Assembly (NCBI GenBank): GCA_030549335.1
Contig: CM060183.1
Location: forward strand, 30,021,052 to 30,085,051
Origin: Pontederia crassipes
Lineage: Eukaryota; Streptophyta; Magnoliopsida; Commelinales; Pontederiaceae
DNA length: 64,000 nt
Direction: 5' to 3'
Of this stretch, positions 25,462-37,638 are shown piece after piece. The notes beneath the pieces were generated by a model. The model did not search any database. It worked only from the letters and a program-made list of their open reading frames with translations, and had not been told where the DNA came from. A program made the translations under genes and the position numbers. Position 1 is the first letter of the stretch; each line of letters starts with the position of its first letter.

Positions 25462-26164
25462 CACTACAAGAAAATTGGCAATTAGCGACTCAAGGTTGGA
25501 GACGCTAAGGAGGCGCTATTACGTCTCTGTTGTGAATAGCGTCTAACTAGCGCCGCAAAAATGAGACGCTAGTAATCGGTGGCTAGTGGCGTCGCACTAG
25601 AGTCAAAGATAATGAGACGCAACTAGTGTCACATGTTGACGCTATATCGACGTTACTAAGACGCGATGTTTGTGGCTGCGCGAAGCAGGACCGCGTCGCT
25701 AAGTCGACGTGCAAGGGGCGGTAGACTTGAGACGCTATTCCGGCGCACACGTGTGGCTAAGGTAGGCGCTAGTAAGGCGCTATATTGACGCAAATATGAT
25801 CGTGTATTTGTTGCCAATGAGACGCTAAGATGGCGCTAAGTGCGATATATTTAAATTAGCATCAACATGCATTGAGACGCCAATGAGACGCTATGGTGTC
25901 GCTACATTTGCACTTTTTTTTTACCCGCCCCAGCCTCATTTTTTCCCTTCCCACACCATACAATTTATAATGCATTTCAAAATGCATTGATATTCATCAC
26001 AGGCAATATAAAATCATCACAGACAATATAAAATCATCACAGACAATATAAAACCGTCACAGACATAATATTTAACATAAGAATATGAAAACTATTAAAC
26101 CAAACTAACAAATTATATGTATGTTTAACTCTATAAGTAACAAATGCATAGTTTGTTTTCTATC

Positions 26165-28507
26165 CTAGGTTTGGGAGTTATTGTTATCATTCCGGACGTT
26201 TGACCCAGACGTGCTCGGTCCGTGGCCTCGCGGAGATGGATTCTGCGTCGGGATCAATCCCTGAATCGCCTGCAATAGAGGACCCAACTGCTGCAACAAC
26301 TGCTGCGACACCTGCTGCAATAACTGCTGCGACACCTGCTGCGATATCTGCTCCGATAATTGCTGCGATAGCTGCTGTGATAGCTGCGTCAGATCAGGTG
26401 CAACGGATGAGCTCAGAGCAGATGTACCTCCTGCATATTCTCCGATCCTCCTAGGTATCTGAGCGGTTGTGCCGAGTCCACGCAAGTATCCCCTCGTGTC
26501 GTGCCGACCACCTCTTCCCAAACAGTAGGGTCCTTTACGAAATAGAAAAATTATAAAATCATATAATATATAAATTATATATCAAGAATCACGTAAATTA
26601 AAAATATGACTAAACCAACGAAGAAACATTACCTGGTGGCTGAGTACTCGGATCATCTCCATACTTTTCAGCCATTTTTGCATTATACTCATCCTAAAAA
26701 ATTTAAACGTTGTGTATTTCAAAAATAGTGCACTAACGGCAACAACCAAATGACCATATCATGAGACTTATCAGAAGCTTATGAGCAGTGAGCGTGACTA
26801 AGCCGTTTGTCTTTCGGCTCTTATGCGTGGCGTCATAGACCACAAGAAAGTCTACGGGACCGTCTTCTTTCTCCTCCTACAATAAAGTTTTAAATTTAAT
26901 AACATAAGTATAAGTCAAAAGTTTGATTAATGGAATTTATATGTAAATTACCATACACAGTCGATGCTCGTCAAATTGCATCAATCCCCCTGTGTGGATG
27001 TGGGCCTCGGGCTTCGAAAGACGGTTAACTCTTGCCTTTTCCGACTTCCTTTGCCATCGTTCATCCGTCCTTTATGAACATCAAATACTTACACTTTAAA
27101 AAAACTATAATTTTCATAAAAATAATGTAAAAGTATACATACTTACCACTTCCTACAAAGGGACTCCCAAACCGAGCGCCTAATATGTCTTGGACATCTT
27201 TGTATGCCTTGCTCCAAAGTGAGGCCGGCGGACGTGACGACCTTGCGAAACTTGTATAATCAATTTCGGAGGCGTTTCGCAGCGACCTCCTCAAAAGCTC
27301 TCTGAATCGTTCCTAAACTAAGATCCGAATGAAACTAATTTGCCTCCTATAAATAGAACGTTAAGACTTAGTAGTTTTAAAATAAATATAAATCAAATTA
27401 TGTAACCTAAATAGAAGATCGTATCGTAAATGCTCGAAAGATGTCATCTCGCACTTGAATTGGGACATCTTTTCAGGATCCTACCCCTTCCGACAAGTGG
27501 AAAAGAACGAGAGCACTGACATCCCGCACGGTATTAGCGGGTAAGAAAGTGATCCTGCCAATTACAAAAAAGAATTAATTTTCAATGATAACTAAAACTA
27601 TAATAAAATTTGTACAACTTATTTAACTTACGATCAAACAATATTATTCACAGTGACCACCCCATTATCGTGTAACACATCTTCATCACTCGAAGATGAA
27701 TCATCATCCGGTACATCTGGGGTAGGCTGTGAAGGTCCGACATCAGCTACGGGCCCTAATACATAATAAATTATTAGTGTCATACCAAATTAAAATTGTG
27801 ATAATTGATAGATGTACAGTAATGTTCTCACCTCGATTGATGTGTATCGCATGATCAATAGTAGTCCGCTCGTCTGAATGAATTGAGTCAGGTGCTTGTG
27901 CTATCGGCGGCGTAGCAACTGATATTATTAAAAAATAATTAATATAATTAATTGAGAAATGTCAATAACAATAAATATATCACCTGGCGTAAGATGTCGC
28001 TCGCCAACGCTAGATTGTGGTGAAGCGTCTGATATTCTCGGCGGTGGCGGTGGGGTAGCAACTGCCATCACAAGAAAATACATAAAATTTGGCTCCTACA
28101 TAAAATTAAGTAATATACAAAAAATAACCTAGTGTGACATGACGATCGTGGTCGTGCGATCGAGATGTACCGACTATGTTCCCCATCGACGGTGGAGCAA
28201 CTGTCACAAAAGCAAAATATTTAAAAAAACTCTATCTCCTACTGTCTATTGCCTACAATGTGTCGCGTACTTGGAGTGATACGCTCAGCAGACCCACCAA
28301 TGGATCGCCTACTATGTGACGATCCGGCTACGTGCCCCGTCGGCAGCTGATGAACTGATATTATTAAAAAGGAATTTAACTATTATAATCAACTATAAAT
28401 AAGCAGCTCACAATAAATATATTACATGGTGGTTGTGATGGCTGACTCATTTGGAGTGAACGCCTAGAAGAGCGAGATGACCCAGATGCTCGACCCATAG
28501 TAACCAT
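26165..28507 (-). pseudogene. TNPA/Transposase_24-like gene of the inner CACTA element
   Basis: A multi-exon minus-strand gene. A likely start is the ATG at 28505-28507 (MVTMGRASGSSRSSRRS), a Ser/Arg-rich head typical of these proteins. Middle exons encode a conserved block at about 27190-27300 (RRSLRNASEIDYTSFARSS and LWSKAYKDVQDILGARFGSP) and the stretch near 27000-27060 (WQRKSEKARVNRLSKPEAH then HTGG), which resemble the plant Transposase_24 (PF03004) family. The last exon (26165-26521) is a Gln/Ser repeat (SQQLSQQL..) and ends in an Asn/Ser-rich tail. TNPA-type proteins bind subterminal repeats and assist TNPD. The exon joins were not all traced and some frames look interrupted, so I class it as a probable pseudogene. 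Confidence 0.65.
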
Positions 28508-28635
28508 GACTGAAAAAAAGAAAGAAACTTCTCTTATTAATGAATAATTAACTTAACATGAATAATTAACTTAATTTAACTTCATGCATTAATAATTAAC
28601 TTAATTTTCATGGTGGCAGGCTAGTACCTTCTTAA

Positions 28636-29226
28636 TCGGAGGACGGCGGAGGACGGCCGAGATGGCGTTGGAGGCGGTGGGCAGTGCGACGGAGGCGGAC
28701 GTCGGCGGCGGTGGAGGGAGGACGCGGCGGAGGGCGGACGGGGCGGCGGTGGAGGTGACACGCGGTCGAGGGCGGGCGTCGAGGAGGCGGACGACGCGGC
28801 GATGGAGGCGGACGACGCGGCGGCGATGGATGCCAAGGTCGGCGGTGCAAGCGGACGCCGCGACGGCGGAGGCGATCCATGGTGGAGGGCTCGCGTCGGG
28901 GAGGCGGACGATGCGGCGGCGGAGGCGACCCGCGGTGGAGGCGAATGGCGAATGGCGGTCGAATGCCAAGGGCGAATGGCGGTCCAAGGGTGGCGGAGGC
29001 GAATGGCGGTCGAATGCCAAGGGCGTCGGGAAGGCTGTCGAATGCGGAGGGCGGCGGCGGAGGTGAAGGGCGGCGGCGGCAGTGGAGGGCGGTCGTCGGG
29101 CGTCGGACGTCGGGCGAAGGCCGGAGGCGGCAGTGGAGGGCGTCGGAGGTCGGGCATCGGAGGTTGGGCGATGGGTGCCGGAGGTCGGGCGTCGGAGCGC
29201 ATCGGAGGTCGGGCATCGGGCGATGG
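28636..29226. repeat. GC-rich GGCGGA-type low-complexity block inside the inner CACTA element
   Basis: A 590-base block made almost only of GGCGGAGGCG-, GTCGGGCGTCG- and CGAATGGCGGTCG-like words, abruptly bounded by AT-rich DNA. Because A/T-containing stops are rare, long frames stay open on both strands (up to about 195 codons, Pro/Arg/Ser or Gly/Arg/Glu rich). They have no family resemblance and are probably not genes. A diverged copy sits at the same place in the outer element (35388-36022). Confidence 0.85.
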
Positions 29227-29269
29227 TAAACAGTAAAAAGTGAAAATGAAGAAGAGGGGTTAGGGATTT

Positions 29270-31330
29270 AAGTAATTTTTAGCGTCGCAAAATCAAGAGA
29301 CGCTACGTAGACGCTATGTAGGCGCCGATACTGTCACAATTCGGCTAGCGTGGTGCTATAGAGAAGCTAATGTGTCGCTAAGATAACGTAGCGACACCAT
29401 AGCGTCGTCGGGGCGTCTCAATGGTGTAGCGTCTCATCATCGTGATGCCATTGAGACGCTCATTAAAAGTTATTTCAATTTTTTTTAGTATGTATGAAAT
29501 TTTATTTATCAATGTAACGTCTCATCGCATTATGCTCCGTTCTAATTATTTTATTTTCTTCTGATAATCTATCATATATGTATACAAAATTATAAATATG
29601 TATGTATATGTGTATATAACACAATTGTGTGTGTATATATATACATATTTAATATATGCACACGTATATATATATGTCTACATGTGAGAGATTAAGTTAC
29701 AATAATGTGTTTCGTCTATATGTATTATAAATATATATGTGTATGCATATGTCTATACATGTGCGAGTCATATATATATAGATAACATGTATATGTATAC
29801 GTATTCGAAGTGAATATATATATGTGTATTTGTTTATATGTGTCAGATTAGGTTATAATAATATGTATATATGCACTTATTATATATAAGTATCAGCATA
29901 TACGCGTATTTATAGTGCCCGATTGAGCGAGGAGTAAAAAGTCATCTTAGGAGGCGCAATACAGATGCCATTGAGTCGCTATATTCATTTAGCGACACTT
30001 GAGCGCCGAACTAGCGTCGCAAGTGATATGGCGTCTCGAACGTGCGACGCTAGAGAGACGCCCATAGTGCCATCATAGCGTCGACACTAGCTGCGACGCT
30101 CGTTAAACGCTATGTAGACGCTATGGAGTGTCTACTGTGACGCTAAAATATCACTCACTTAATTAACCATCGTAATCCCATGATTAAGTATATAATAATA
30201 TATGCATAATTAAGATATTATATATATTATATGTATAGATAACATAAATAATATAGGTAACAAATTATACTTAGGAACACTCTTATCATGTAAAAATACA
30301 TATATATATATATATATAATCGTGTAATTAATACATATATATGTTGATATTATGCTATTGATAATATGTTTATAATCGTGTAATTAATACTAATATAGTA
30401 TTTAATGAATTTATTTATTGACATATAGTATATATAATATAGTGTTTAAATATATATAATAGCGTCTCATTAGCGTCTCCTTTGTTTGAGATGCCATATA
30501 GCGTCGTTTTAGGGTCTTCAGACATGAGACGCTAGTGTCGCGTCTAAAGTACTTTCGAGTCTTCAGACATGAGACGCTAGTGGTCGATGACAGAACGACG
30601 CTAGGTGCATGCTGCCGCGCATTTGCGGTTCGTGGCGCGAAATAATATCATCTCGATTGCGCTAGAGAGTTAACGTCAACTCGCTGAATAGCTAAGAAGA
30701 CGCATAATTAAGATATATGCATAATTAAGATATTATATGTATAGATAACATAAATAATATAGATAACAAATTATATATTTAGGAACACTCTTATCATGTA
30801 AAAATACATATATATATATATATATATAATCGTGCAATTAATACATATATACGTTGATATTATGCTATTGATAATATGTTGATAATCATGTAATTAATAC
30901 TAATATAATATTTAATGAATTTATTGATTGACATATAGTATATATAATATAGTGTGTAAATATATACGGTAGCGTCTCATTAGCGTCACCGTTCGTTGAG
31001 ACGCCATATAGTGTCTCTTTAGAGTCTTCATACGCGAGACGCTAGCTTCGCGTCTAACGTGATCGACGCCAGAACGGCGCTAGGTGCTATCGCGCATTTG
31101 CGATTCGTCGCGCGAAATCATAGCGTCTACGTAGCATCTCGATTGCGCTACATTTAACGTCAACACGCTGAGTAGCTAAAAAGACGTGAATGAGACGCTA
31201 TGGAGAGGCAAGTGGCGTCGGATTCTTGTGACGCTAAGTAGACGCAATGGAGGCGCTAGTGGCATCTTTATAGCGTCACTGTTTTTGGAGGCGCTACATT
31301 GCGTCGCTAATCGCCAATTTTCTTGTAGTG
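29270..31330. repeat. 3' subterminal repeat region of the inner CACTA element
   Basis: At least four clusters of GAGACGCTA/TAGCGTCTC words (about 29280-29465, 29945-30135, 30460-30700, 30965-31330) are separated by AT-rich spacers with (TA)n runs. The spacer-plus-cluster unit near 30200-30700 recurs near 30715-31000. The words are presumed TNPA-binding sites. Confidence 0.75.
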
Positions 31331-31333
31331 TGT

Positions 31334-32652
31334 CTTGGGCATCTTTGTATGCCCTGCTCCAAAGTGAGACCGGCGGACATGACGACCTTGCGAAAATTGT
31401 ATAATCGATTTCGAAGGCGTTTCGCAGCGACCTCCTCAAAAGCTCTCCGGATCATCCCTAAACTAAGATCCGGATGAAACGGATGTGCCTCCTACAAATA
31501 GAACGTTAAAACTTAGTAATTTTAAAATAAATATAAATCGAATTATGTAACCCAAATAGAAGATCGTACTGTAAAGGCTCGAAAGATGTCATCTCGCACT
31601 TGAATTGGGATATCTTTCCAGGATCCTGCCCCTTCCAGCAAGTGGGAAAGAATGAGAGCACTGACATCCCGCACGGTACTAGCGGGTAAGAAAGTGGTCC
31701 TGCCAATTACAAAGAAGAATTAATTTTCAATGATAATCAAAACTATAACAAAATTTGTACAACTTATTTAACTTACGATCGAGGAATATTATTCACAATG
31801 ACCACCCCATTATCGTATAATCCATCTTCATCACTCGAAGAGGAATCATCATCCGGTACAGCTGGGGTAGGTTGTGAAGGTCCGACATCAGCTACGGGTC
31901 CTAATACATAATAAATTATTAGTGTCATACCAAATTAAAATTGTGATAATTGATAGACGTACAGTAATGTTCTCACCTAGATTGATGTGTACCGCATGAT
32001 TAGTAGCAGTCCGCTCGTCTGAATGAATTGAGTCAGGTGCTTGTGCTATCGGCGGCATAGCAACTAACATTATTAAAAAATAATTAATATAACTAATTGA
32101 GAAATGTCAATAACAATAAATATATCACCTGGCGTAAGATGTCGCTTGCCAACGCTAGATTGTGGTGAAGCGTCTGATATTCTCGACGGTGGCGGTGGGG
32201 TAGCAACTGCCATCACAAGAAAATACATAAAATTTGGCTCCTACATAAAATTAAGTAATATACAAAAAATAACCTGGTGTGACATGACGATCGTGGTCGT
32301 GCGATCGAGACGTACCGATTATGTTCCCCGTCGACGGTGGAGCAACTGTCACAAAAGTAAAATATTTAAAAAAACTCTATCTCCTATTGTCTATTGCCTA
32401 CAATGTGTCGCGTACCTGGAGTGATACGTTCAGCGGATCCACCAATGGATCGCCTACTATGTGACGATCCGGCTACGTGCCCCGTCGGCAACTGAGGAAT
32501 TGATATTATTAAAAAGGAATTTAACTATTATAATCAACTATAAATAAGCAGCTCACAATAAATATATTACCTGGTGGTTGTGATGGCTGACTCATCTGGA
32601 GTGAACGCCTAGAAAAGTGAGATGACCCAGATGGTCGACCCCTAGTAACCAT
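31334..32652 (-). pseudogene. 5' part of the outer TNPA-like gene
   Basis: Collinear with 27187-28507 of the inner element: the RRSLRNAFEIDYTIFARSS block is at about 31385-31439, and the Ser/Arg-rich head exon starts at the ATG 32650-32652 (MVTRGRPSGSS). The nested insertion at 31330 separates it from the 3' exons, so the gene cannot be read through. Confidence 0.65.
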
Positions 32653-32750
32653 GACTGAAAAAAAAAGAAAAAAACTTCTCTTATTATCAGTAACCATATA
32701 TAACTTTTAAAAAATGTAAAAAGCTTATGTCATTAGAATAACTACAGGAT

Positions 32751-34960
32751 TCATTCGCTTGTTTCGTATTCTGATTCATTTTCATCATCTTCATCATCGT
32801 CGCTATAATCTTGGTTCGAGTCATCATCAATGAAATTATCGAAGTTTACATCCAAGAGGTCATTTGAATTGAACTCTTCCATTGGCTCAGCGTCATCGAC
32901 CAATTGAAAATTCTCAACTCCATCGGCCACATCAATCATCTCATTCACTCTATCTTCTTGATAGTAATCATCCATGGGCACATCGTTGTGTACGGATGAT
33001 GTTTCATTCTCATCTACCATTGTTTCTGCTAAGAATAGTCTACTCCTCACCTTGCATGACGCCCACCATTCATCCTTGGTTCTTTTCGATGGATACTTAG
33101 TGTAGTATATTTGTTGTGCTTGTTCTGCCAATACGAATGGATCGTATGACTGAAGTCTCGATCGAGGGTTAATATTCACCAATTTAAACTTTTGATCGAT
33201 CCGAACTCCTTTCTCTGGATCGAACCAACGACATTTTAGCACCACAACTTTGTTAGATTTTCCCAAATAAGATAATTATAGGATGTCTTCTATAACACCG
33301 TAAATCAAAGTCGTCATCCCCGTACATGCTTCCTAAAATAATATGCTGTTATTAATAGTTGAACATTGTCGGCTATATTCTTCTGTATGGAACCGATATC
33401 CATTGACTATGACGCCGCAGTATCTAAGAACTTGTTTCTTCGGGCCATGACCGAGATCTCGTATTTTGTTCTCTATGACTGAGTCTTTAATAACCTACAA
33501 AAAAATAACTAAAAATTTTATTAAAAGTTACGAACTTATAACAATTAAGAACAAGCGGAAAGATTTCTCACTTCACATCTCAATCAATCGGCAAAATGTT
33601 CGTCTCATAGTTTCAATAACTCATCATTTGAAACTAACGGATTAATTTCTCACTGTAATTCTTCGAATTTCCTGAATTCATAGTTTTCAATTAATACAAT
33701 CATATAGCAACAACTAGCTTTAAATTATATAACAAATTAGAACAAATTGCCTTACTCGAGATACGGCGTCACTTCGCTACAATTTGCAAGAACATAATTC
33801 TCAACGACGGTGAGATCTCTGTCATTCAAGATAACTTTGCGTCCTGCACCAAGAAGTCGACGTGGGTACTTGAAGATGGATAGAATATTCATATCAACTT
33901 CTCCTTCACCACCATCATCGTTTCTTGGAACTTGGGTGTGTCGTGATTGTATTTGCGGCTCAAAGTACTTTGAAGTGAAGTTTGACACCTCATCAATGAA
34001 ATATGCTTCACATATGGAGCCTTCAATTTTTGCCTTATTCTTCGCCTTCCTTTTCAAATATAACATGCACATTTCGAAAGGATACATCCATCGATACTAA
34101 ACCGGATCAGCAATTTTTGTTTCATATAGAAGATGTACAATCAAATGTTCCATCACATCAAAGAAAGAATGTGAAAATATCTTCTCAGTCTTGCACACGG
34201 TAATCACAATAGAAGCCTCTAACCGAGATATATCTTCTTTCCGAACGATGGATGCACAAAGCTCTTTAAAGAACATAGACAATTCTGTTAAAACCTCCCA
34301 GATGGCCTTTGACAAAAGTTCTTTAAAGGCAATTGGAAGCAGTCTTTGCATAAAAATATAACAATCATGACTCTTCATCTCGTGTATCTTCCCATTGTCT
34401 AAGTTAAAACAACGAGATATGTTTGATACATATCCGTCGGGGAATTTCAATTGCTTTACCCATTCGAAAATCACTTTTCTTTGATCATTGCTCAAGACAT
34501 AAGTAGCTTTTGGCTTTTTGCATTTACCATTTTGAAGATGAATGATATCTAACTCTGATCTTTTGCATATTAATTTCATGTCTTCGCGAGCCTGTATGCT
34601 ATCTTTTGTTCTTCCTTTAACATCCATAATAGTGTTGAAGATGTTGTCAAATACGTTCTTCTCCACATGCATGACGTCCAAGTTATGACATACCAAGTTT
34701 GAAGACCAATAAGGTAACTCTCAAAAAATACTTCTTTTCTCTTAATTATGTTCACTTCCAAATCTAATTTACTTATAACTACCGGCCTTCAGTCCAAATG
34801 AGACTTCACTAAGATTGTTTACTTGCTATAGTAATTCTTCTCCTGTCAAATGAGTTGGACACAAAGTGTTCTCGGATGTATTCTTTTTAAATGAGTTTCG
34901 ATCAAATACTTCATCGTCGAATCATAATCTCATTTTGTCACCAAGAATGTGGAAGTACAT
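32751..34960 (-). pseudogene. Partial TNPD (En/Spm) transposase of the outer CACTA element
   Basis: Reads right to left. A degenerate stretch at 34960-34700 contains LTGEELL and ELPYWSSNL, then the frame 34097-34696 encodes LDVMHVEKNVFDNIFNT and SHDCYIFMQRLLPIAFKELL..LTELSMFFKELC..VCKTEKIFSHSFFDVMEHL (DUF4218 region). The frame 33752-34087 continues with MYPFEMCMLYLKRKAKNKAK and GSICEAYFIDEVS. After an exon near 33370-33500 (YCGVIVNGYRFHTEEYSR), the last exon 32751-33266 carries KVVVLKCRWFDPEKGVR and SYDPFVLAEQAQQIYYTKYP (DUF4216) and an acidic tail. These are the C-terminal domains of CACTA transposases. Almost all of the catalytic Transposase_21 domain upstream is missing and replaced by AT-rich filler, with frameshifts and stops, so it cannot encode a working enzyme. 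Confidence 0.85.
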
Positions 34961-35380
34961 GAATTAGTTCATAAGTTAACTTAACAATTAACATAAGTTA
35001 ACTTAACTTAAGTACTACTTAACTTAATTCATAACATGAATAAGTAATACTTAACTTAATTTCTAAGAGATGACACTTAATATTATACTTAATAAGTAAT
35101 ACTAATTAACTTGATCCAAAGAGATGATAATTAACTTAAGTACTACTTAACTTAATTCATAACATGAATAAGTAAAACTTAACTTAAGTAATACTTAACT
35201 TAATTCCTAAGAGATGATACTTAATAAGTAATACTAACTTGACCCAAAGAGATGATAATTAACTTAAGTACTACTTAATTTAACATGATAATAACATGAA
35301 TAAGTAATGCTTAACTTAACATGAATAATTAACTTAATTTAACTTCATGCATTAATAATTAACTTAATTTACATGGTGGC
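34961..35380. repeat. AACTTAA-rich low-complexity tract
   Basis: Imperfect repeats of words such as ACTTAACTTAATTCATAAC and ATGAATAAGTAATACTTAAC. The tract stands where the N-terminal transposase region would be expected. The inner element keeps only its right-hand end (about 28540-28610). Confidence 0.75.
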
Positions 35381-35387
35381 GGGCTAG

Positions 35388-36022
35388 TACCTTCTTAGAC
35401 GGCGAAGGACGGCCGAGACGGCGGTGGAGGCGGTGGACAGTGGCGGCGGAGGAGGACGTCGACGGCGGTGGAGGACGTCGGCGGCGGTGGAGGGAGGACG
35501 CGGCGGAGGGCGGACGAGGCGGCGGTGGATGCGACGGGCGGCGGTGGAGGCGGAGGGCGGCTGAGGGCGGCTGAGGGCGGCGGAGGCGAAGAGCGGAGGG
35601 CGGACGAGGCGGCGGAGGACGCGATGGACGGCGGTGGAGGCGAACCGCGGCGGAGGCACCCTGCGGCGGAGGCATCCTGCGGCGAAGGCGAACCGCGACG
35701 GAGAAGAAGAGCGGAGGGTGGCCGAGACGGCGGAGGCGAACCGCGGCGGAGGCGAAGAGCGGAGGGCGGCCGAGACGGCGGTGGAGGCGAACCGCGGCGG
35801 AGGCACCGCGGAGGCAAACTGTCAGGGAGGGCGGAGGAGGAGGAGGAGGCGAAGGGTGGCGGTCGAATGCGGAGGGCGGCGGTCGAATGCAGAGGGCAGT
35901 GGAGGCGAAGGGCGGCGGCGGCGGTGGAGGGCAGTCGTCGGGCATCAGACGTCGGGCGAAGGGCGGAGGCGGCAGTGGAGGGCGTCAAAGGTCGGGCGTC
36001 GGGGCGCGTCGGGCGGGACGAT
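35388..36022. repeat. GC-rich GGCGGA-type block inside the outer CACTA element
   Basis: The counterpart of 28636-29226: GGCGGAGGCGAACCGCGG-like and GGCGGCCGAGACGGCGG-like units on both sides of a GC maximum. Open frames on both strands result from base composition. It is bounded on both sides by AT-rich element sequence shared with the inner copy. Confidence 0.85.
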
Positions 36023-36069
36023 GGTAAACAGTAGTAAATAGTAAAAGTGAAAACGAAGAAGAGGGGTTA

Positions 36070-36626
36070 GTGATTTAAGTAACTTTTTAGCGTCGCAAGG
36101 AAATGAGATGCTACGTAGACGCCATGTAGGCGCCGCCACTGTCACAATTCGGCTAGAGCGGCGCTATAGAGAAGCTAATGTGTGGCTAAGACAACGTAGC
36201 GACACCATAGCGTCGTCGGGGCGTCTCCATTATCTAGCGTCTCAACATAAAGACGCCATTGAGACGCTGAATAAAAGTTTTTTTCAAATTTTTTTAGTAT
36301 GTATGAAATTTTATTTATCAATGTAACGTCTCATCGCATTATGCCTCATTTCAATTGTTTTATTTTCTTCCGATAATCTATCATGTATGTATACAAAATT
36401 ATAAATATGTATGTATATGTGTATATAACACGATTGTGTGTGTATATATATACATATGTAATATATGCGTATGTATATATATGTCTACGTGTGAGAGATT
36501 AAGCTACAACAACGTGTTTCGTCTATATGTATTATAAATATATATGTGTATGTATATGTCTATACATGTGCGAGTCATATATATATATATATATATAACA
36601 TGTATATGTATACATATTCGAAGTGA

Positions 36627-36658
<32 letters not shown>

Positions 36659-37603
36659 ATTTGTTTATATGTGTTAGATTAGGTTATAATAATATGTATA
36701 TATGTACTTATTATATATAGGTATCAACATATACGCGTATTTATATGTCTATATGTGCCCGATTGAGCGAGGGGTAAAAAGTCGGCTTAGGAGGCGCAAT
36801 ACAGACGCCATTGAGTCGCTAGATTCATTTAGCGACACCGTAGCGCCGAACTAGCGTCTAAAATAATATGGCGTCTCGAGCATGCGACACTAGAGAGACG
36901 CTCATAGTGTCATCATAGCGTCGACAACAGTTGCGGCGCTCATTAAACGCTAAGTGGACGTTATTGTGTGTCTACTGTGACGCTAACATATCACTCACTT
37001 AATCAACCATCGTAATCCCATGATTAAGTATATAATAATAATATATGCATAATTAAGATATTATATGTATAGATAACATAAATAATATAGGTAAAAAATT
37101 ATATATTTAGGAACACTCTTATCATGTAAAAATACATATATATATATATATATATATAATCGTGTAATTAATACATATATATGTTGATATTGATAACATG
37201 TTTATAATCGTGTACTTAATACTAATATAATATTTAATGAATTTATTGATTGACATATAGTATATATAATATAGTGTTTAAATATATACAGTAGCGTCTC
37301 ATTAGCGTCTCCTTTGTTTGAGACGCCATATAACATCGCTTTAGAGTCTTCAGACATGAGACGCTAGTGTCGCGTTTAAAGTGATCGACGAGAAAATGGC
37401 GCTAGGTGCTGCCACGCATTTGCGGTTCGTGGCGCGAAATAATAGCGTCTATGTAGCGTCTCGATTGCGCTAGAGAGTTAACGTCAACTCGCTGAATAAC
37501 TAAGAAGACGCATAATTAAGATATTATATATATTATATGTATAGATAACATAAATAATATAGGTAAAAAATTATATATTTAGGAACACTCTTATCATGTA
37601 AAA

Positions 37604-37638
<35 letters not shown>

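Larger units (their letters stand above)
25462..31330 (-). mobile_element. Inner CACTA element nested in the outer one
   Basis: Both termini are intact: CACTACAAGAAAATTGG at 25462 and CCAATTTTCTTGTAGTG ending at 31330. TGT is duplicated outside (25459-25461 and 31331-31333). The uninterrupted target is visible inside the inner copy itself, where the text reads TAATATGTCTTGGACATC at about 27179, so the insertion point in its relative is exact. Length is 5869 bp. It is over 90 percent similar by eye to the outer element over shared parts but lacks the TNPD region, which makes it a TNPA-only deletion derivative that would need transposase supplied elsewhere. Confidence 0.93.

Noticed and set aside
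28601-29236. Long Pro/Arg-rich or Gly/Arg-rich frames on both strands as proteins
   Set aside because: They arise from GGC-rich repeats lacking stop codons; several frames are open at once, and none shows a family match. The same holds for 35364-36041.
24319-31330. Spaced GAGACGC repeats as a CRISPR-like or regulatory array
   Set aside because: The words are short, in both orientations, irregularly spaced and confined to CACTA ends, which explains them as transposase-binding repeats.
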